Assembly: GCA_020425835.1 (NCBI GenBank) | Contig: JAGQRC010000083.1 | Span: forward strand, 1-9,583 | Length of the DNA stretch: 9,583 nt | Reading direction: 5' to 3' | From: Planctomycetota bacterium | Lineage (GTDB): Bacteria > Planctomycetota > UBA8108 > UBA1146 > JAJFFE01 | In this document: piece after piece, positions 7,156-9,583 of the stretch | How positions within the stretch are numbered: the stretch's first letter is position 1 | Layout: each line of letters begins with the position of its first letter | Made by a program: the position numbers and the translations under genes | The notes under the pieces: generated by a model | What the model was told of the DNA's origin: nothing | Database searches by the model: none | The model's input: the letters and a program-made list of their open reading frames with translations, nothing else

Positions 7156-7885
7156 TCGCCCGCCGGTGCTGTTCGTCGTCAGCTGCGAGCACGCCGGCCA
7201 TCGAGTGCCGCCGGCGTATCGCCCGCTGTTCCGTGGAGCGCGCGCGACGCTCGAGTCGCATCGCGGTTGGGACCCCGGGGCGCGAGAGGTCGCGGTCGAG
7301 CTCGCCCGTCGCCTCGGGGTCGTCCCGATCCTCCACGACGTCACGAGACTGCTGATCGAGGTCAATCGCTCGATCGGTCACGTCGCGCTCTTCTCGGAGT
7401 TCACCCGCGATCTCGACGTCGACGTGCGCGACCGACTCCGCGAGGCGTTCTACGAGCCGCACCGCAGAGAGGTGGCCGCGGCGATCGAACGGGGTATCGC
7501 GCGAGCCGGCCAGGTCGTGCACTTGGGGGTGCACTCGTTCACCCCGGAGTGGAACGGTCAACCGCGCAACGCGGAGCTGGGGCTTCTCTACGATCCGAAG
7601 CGGACACGGGAGCGTCGCTGGTGCGAGCAGTGGCAGCGCCGCGTGAGAGACCGAGAGCCGTCGCTGTGTGTCCGACGGAACTACCCCTACCGCGGCGCAG
7701 CCGACGGTCTGACCACCGCGCTCCGACGCACCTACGCTCCAGCTCGCTACCTCGGTCTGGAGATCGAGATCAACCAACGGACGATACGAGGTACCCGCGC
7801 CGCACGAGGAACCAGTGCCCGGTCTCCACATCATTGGGCCGAACTCCTCGCCGAGACCATCCCGGGAACCGCCCGACGACGGTGA
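7148..7885 (+). CDS. N-formylglutamate amidohydrolase-like enzyme
   Basis: A 245-residue protein; the ATG at 7148 overlaps the ligase stop by eight bases, and an upstream GTG at 7103 adds 15 residues of non-conserved, Arg/Ser-rich sequence, so ATG is preferred. Family motifs are in order: SCEHAGH at 12-18, HRGWDPGA with D42, LIEVNRS with N73 and R74, GVHSFTP with H129, and GLEIEINQ with E205. These fit the metal-dependent N-formylglutamate amidohydrolase (FGase, HutG-like) fold, which cleaves an N-acyl amide from glutamate. No histidine-utilisation genes are nearby, so the role is more likely hydrolysis or trimming of the acyl-amino-acid or peptide made by the two ligases upstream. The C-terminal ~35 residues (from about 212) are Arg/Ala-rich and may be disordered. 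This appears to be the last gene of the operon; the next gene is convergent. Confidence 0.9.
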   Translation: MADRPPVLFVVSCEHAGHRVPPAYRPLFRGARATLESHRGWDPGAREVAVELARRLGVVPILHDVTRLLIEVNRSIGHVALFSEFTRDLDVDVRDRLREAFYEPHRREVAAAIERGIARAGQVVHLGVHSFTPEWNGQPRNAELGLLYDPKRTRERRWCEQWQRRVRDREPSLCVRRNYPYRGAADGLTTALRRTYAPARYLGLEIEINQRTIRGTRAARGTSARSPHHWAELLAETIPGTARRR

Positions 7886-8019
7886 ATATCGTTGCGGGGA
7901 GCGGGCGGAGCGGATGGGTGATGCGAGGGCGGCGCCGGTCGTGGCGGAGCGGGGCGCGGCTCAACCTTCGCACTACCGTCAGCACAGCGTTCCACCGACC
8001 GGACGACGCAGGGCTCGGC
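7886..8019. other. Convergent intergenic region without a recognisable terminator
   Basis: These 134 bases separate the ends of the amidohydrolase gene (+) and the CorA gene (-). The sequence is G-rich on the + strand and no stem followed by a T-run is visible on either strand. A weak GGCT-AGCC pairing overlaps the CorA stop. Transcription probably ends by Rho or by other means. No gene, repeat or known RNA was seen. Confidence 0.5.
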
Positions 8020-8985
8020 TCAGAGCCAACGTCGCCGGCGGAAGTACCAGAGGAGCAGGACGGCGATGAGGCCCATCACGGCGAGAGCGATGAAGTAGCC
8101 GTACCGGGTGTGGAGTTCGGGCATGTGATCGAAGTTCATCCCGAAGATGCCGGCGATGAACGTCAACGGCATGAAGACGCCGGCCATGACCGTCAGCACG
8201 CGCATGATCTCGTTGGTTCGGTGGGCGAGGGCGGAGAAGTGGATCTGCACGACCGCTTCCACCTCGTGTTGAACCTGCTGAGCGTGACCCGACACGCGGC
8301 CGATGTGCTCGACCAGGTCGTTGAACCGGATCTCGAGGCTCTGGTCGATCTCGAAGTTGGTGCCCTCGCGCCACGCCTCGATCGCTTCGAGTTGCTCCTC
8401 GCACGCCGTCTCCAGTCGGCGGACCTGGACGCGCTGGAGCATCAGCTCCTGCCAGTCGTTGAAGGGGTCCGACTCGTCGAGGAGGCGACGTTGGCGGTCC
8501 TCGATGTCCTCCGAGAGGGGGGCGCGATGGGCCAGATAACGGTCGACCATGGCGGAGAGGAGGGCGTGGAAGAGCCCGATCGGACGACGGGGGATACGGG
8601 TGCGGCCAGTGATGAGGCGCTCGTGGAGCGCGCGGGGAGAGACCGCGTCCCGGTGCCGCACGGTGATCAGGAGGCCCGGGGCGAGGAACAGCGCGGTGGG
8701 GCGTGTCGTCGTGACGCGCGTCTCATCTCCGACGAGCCCGCGGAAGATCAGCATCTCGTAGAGATCGGTGATGTCGGCGTACGAGGGGTGGTCCGCGTTG
8801 AGGGAGTCGGTCACGTGGGCCTCGAACATCTGTAGACCGACGGTCTCGGCGACGCGCTCGGCCCAGTTCTCGTCCTCGTCCCGCACGAAGTCGAGCCAGA
8901 GGTACCCGCCCTCGGTGGGGCGCTCGACGTTATCGGTGATCGGGACCGGGGGAGACCCGTGTCCGTCGAAGCGCAGTCCCCTCAC
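8020..8985 (-). CDS. corA: CorA-type magnesium/divalent-cation transporter
   Basis: A 321-residue protein on the minus strand. The start is the GTG at 8985, with a near-perfect ribosome-binding site AGAGGAGG five bases upstream; the frame stays open to 9357 but the extra N-terminus is not CorA-like. Residues 1-255 form the cytosolic domain, with the long acidic and helical region typical of CorA (for example LSEDIEDRQRRLLDE). The pore helix region MAGVFMPLTFIAGIFGMNF ends in the GMN signature at residues 282-284, followed by MPEL, and a second membrane helix spans about 295-314 before a basic end RRRR. CorA forms a pentameric inner-membrane channel for Mg2+ and sometimes Co2+, Ni2+ or Zn2+. 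The length and motif are normal. It is convergent with the amidohydrolase gene and divergent from the SLC12-like gene. Confidence 0.95.
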   Translation of the reverse strand: MRGLRFDGHGSPPVPITDNVERPTEGGYLWLDFVRDEDENWAERVAETVGLQMFEAHVTDSLNADHPSYADITDLYEMLIFRGLVGDETRVTTTRPTALFLAPGLLITVRHRDAVSPRALHERLITGRTRIPRRPIGLFHALLSAMVDRYLAHRAPLSEDIEDRQRRLLDESDPFNDWQELMLQRVQVRRLETACEEQLEAIEAWREGTNFEIDQSLEIRFNDLVEHIGRVSGHAQQVQHEVEAVVQIHFSALAHRTNEIMRVLTVMAGVFMPLTFIAGIFGMNFDHMPELHTRYGYFIALAVMGLIAVLLLWYFRRRRWL

Positions 8986-9127
8986 GTATTCCTCCTCTGT
9001 TTCCGAAGATGGTAGCAGAACTCCGGTCCGAGAGGTGTAGTCTCCGCCGGGGCGAGAGGTCGCCGGATTCCGAGCGATCCGCACCCTTACCCGTACACGA
9101 CCCGAGACGCGAACGGAATCGGACCCG
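8986..9127. promoter_or_regulatory. Divergent intergenic region between corA and the SLC12-like gene
   Basis: These 142 bases should hold promoters for both genes. On the minus strand TACCAT (complement of 9008-9013) matches TATAAT at four of six but has no good -35 box at 17 bases. On the plus strand TAGTCT (9038-9043) is a -10 candidate, again without a clear -35 box. The CorA ribosome-binding site occupies the left edge (complement of about 8990-8997). No known metal-sensing leader was recognised. Confidence 0.3.
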
Positions 9128-9583
9128 TTGAGCAAGAGTGCCGCGAGTTCCGCCTCCGCCCCGGTTCGTTTCGGAACTCTGGGGGGAGTCTTCACGCCGT
9201 GCGTGTTGACGATCCTCGGCGTGATCATGTTCCTCCGCTTCGGCGAGGTCGTCGGCAACGCGGGGCTCTGGCACGCGCTCGCGATCGTCATCGCCGCGAA
9301 GTCGGTCACCACGATCACGGGTCTGTCGCTCTCCGCGATCGCGACGAACACGCGCACCCAGGGGGGAGGCGCCTACTTCCTGATCAGTCGATCCTTGGGG
9401 ATCGAGTTCGGCGGGACGATCGGCGCCGTCTTCTTCCTCGCTCAAGCGATCTCGGTCGCCATGTACGTCATCGGATTCTCCGAGGCGGTGGTCGCCACCT
9501 TCCCCGAGTGGGGAAGCGACTTGACGACTATCGCCACCCTGACTCTCTTGGTCGTCTTCATCTGCGTCCTGATCGGCGCGGGA
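9128..9583 (+). CDS. SLC12-like cation-chloride cotransporter / amino-acid permease, 5' part only
   Basis: The first 152 codons of a gene that continues beyond the right edge. The only in-frame start candidate after an upstream TAG stop (9038-9040) and before the conserved part is TTG at 9128, with only a weak GGA-type ribosome-binding site. The protein begins with a short Ser/Ala-rich segment, then FGTLGGVFTPCVLTILGVIMF, TQGGGAYFLISRSLG and EFGGTIGAVFF in separate segments, the arrangement of the first three membrane helices of SLC12 and related APC-superfamily carriers, where the start of helix 1 and the GGGAYFLISRSLG loop are strongly conserved. Four membrane segments are visible: about residues 20-40, 50-70, 95-118 and 135-152. 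The carried ion or amino acid cannot be deduced from the fragment. The start position is less certain than the family. Confidence 0.85.
   Translation, partial: MSKSAASSASAPVRFGTLGGVFTPCVLTILGVIMFLRFGEVVGNAGLWHALAIVIAAKSVTTITGLSLSAIATNTRTQGGGAYFLISRSLGIEFGGTIGAVFFLAQAISVAMYVIGFSEAVVATFPEWGSDLTTIATLTLLVVFICVLIGAG

Noticed and set aside
5821..7365. A 514-codon minus-strand open frame opposite the GCS2 and amidohydrolase genes
   Set aside because: No domain and shadow-type composition; the plus-strand enzymes are unambiguous.
7267..8835. A 522-codon plus-strand open frame running through the amidohydrolase gene and opposite corA
   Set aside because: It crosses two convergent real genes; the first part is Arg/Ser-rich and the second is the antisense of CorA.
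8986..9357. N-terminal extension of corA up to 9357
   Set aside because: The GTG at 8985 has an AGAGGAGG site at ideal distance, the added residues are not CorA-like, and the extension would overlap the divergent SLC12-like gene.

Overview
This window (about 65% GC by eye, densely coding, with many GTG/TTG start candidates) looks like chromosomal DNA of a high-GC Gram-negative-type bacterium. The phylum cannot be fixed from sequence alone. Myxococcota, Planctomycetota or a related environmental lineage would fit, because annexin-like proteins and RimK/GCS2 amidoligase clusters both occur in such groups as far as I recall. No rRNA, tRNA, CRISPR array, insertion sequence or phage gene was seen.

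Left block (about 20-3388, + strand): a two-gene unit. The first gene encodes a small multi-pass membrane protein with a cytosolic C-terminal domain and an acidic tail. It is followed almost without gap by a 787-residue protein that I read as a bacterial annexin-like protein. It carries a GFGTDE motif followed by a helix pattern typical of annexin repeats, several more degenerate half-repeats, two C-terminal membrane helices and a charged C-terminal tail. The pair suggests a membrane-associated complex of unknown function and is the most unusual part of the window.

Middle block (3520-7885, + strand): after a 241-base intergenic region with a promoter candidate and a strongly structured leader come four tightly packed genes. 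They encode a cytosolic C39/papain-like cysteine peptidase, a RimK-like ATP-grasp ligase with the RLAN-type N-terminal domain, a GCS2-type glutamate-cysteine-ligase-like carboxylate-amine ligase, and an N-formylglutamate-amidohydrolase-like enzyme. The last three overlap by 11 and 8 bases. Two amide-bond-forming and two amide-bond-cleaving enzymes in one operon point to synthesis and turnover of a small peptide or gamma-glutamyl-type compound, or to peptide tagging. The architecture resembles amidoligase clusters already predicted by comparative genomics, but the product is unknown to me.

Right block (8020-9583): a CorA-type divalent-cation transporter on the minus strand, convergent with the amidoligase operon, and a divergent SLC12-like (cation-chloride cotransporter / amino-acid permease) gene that runs off the right edge. 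These look like ordinary transport genes.
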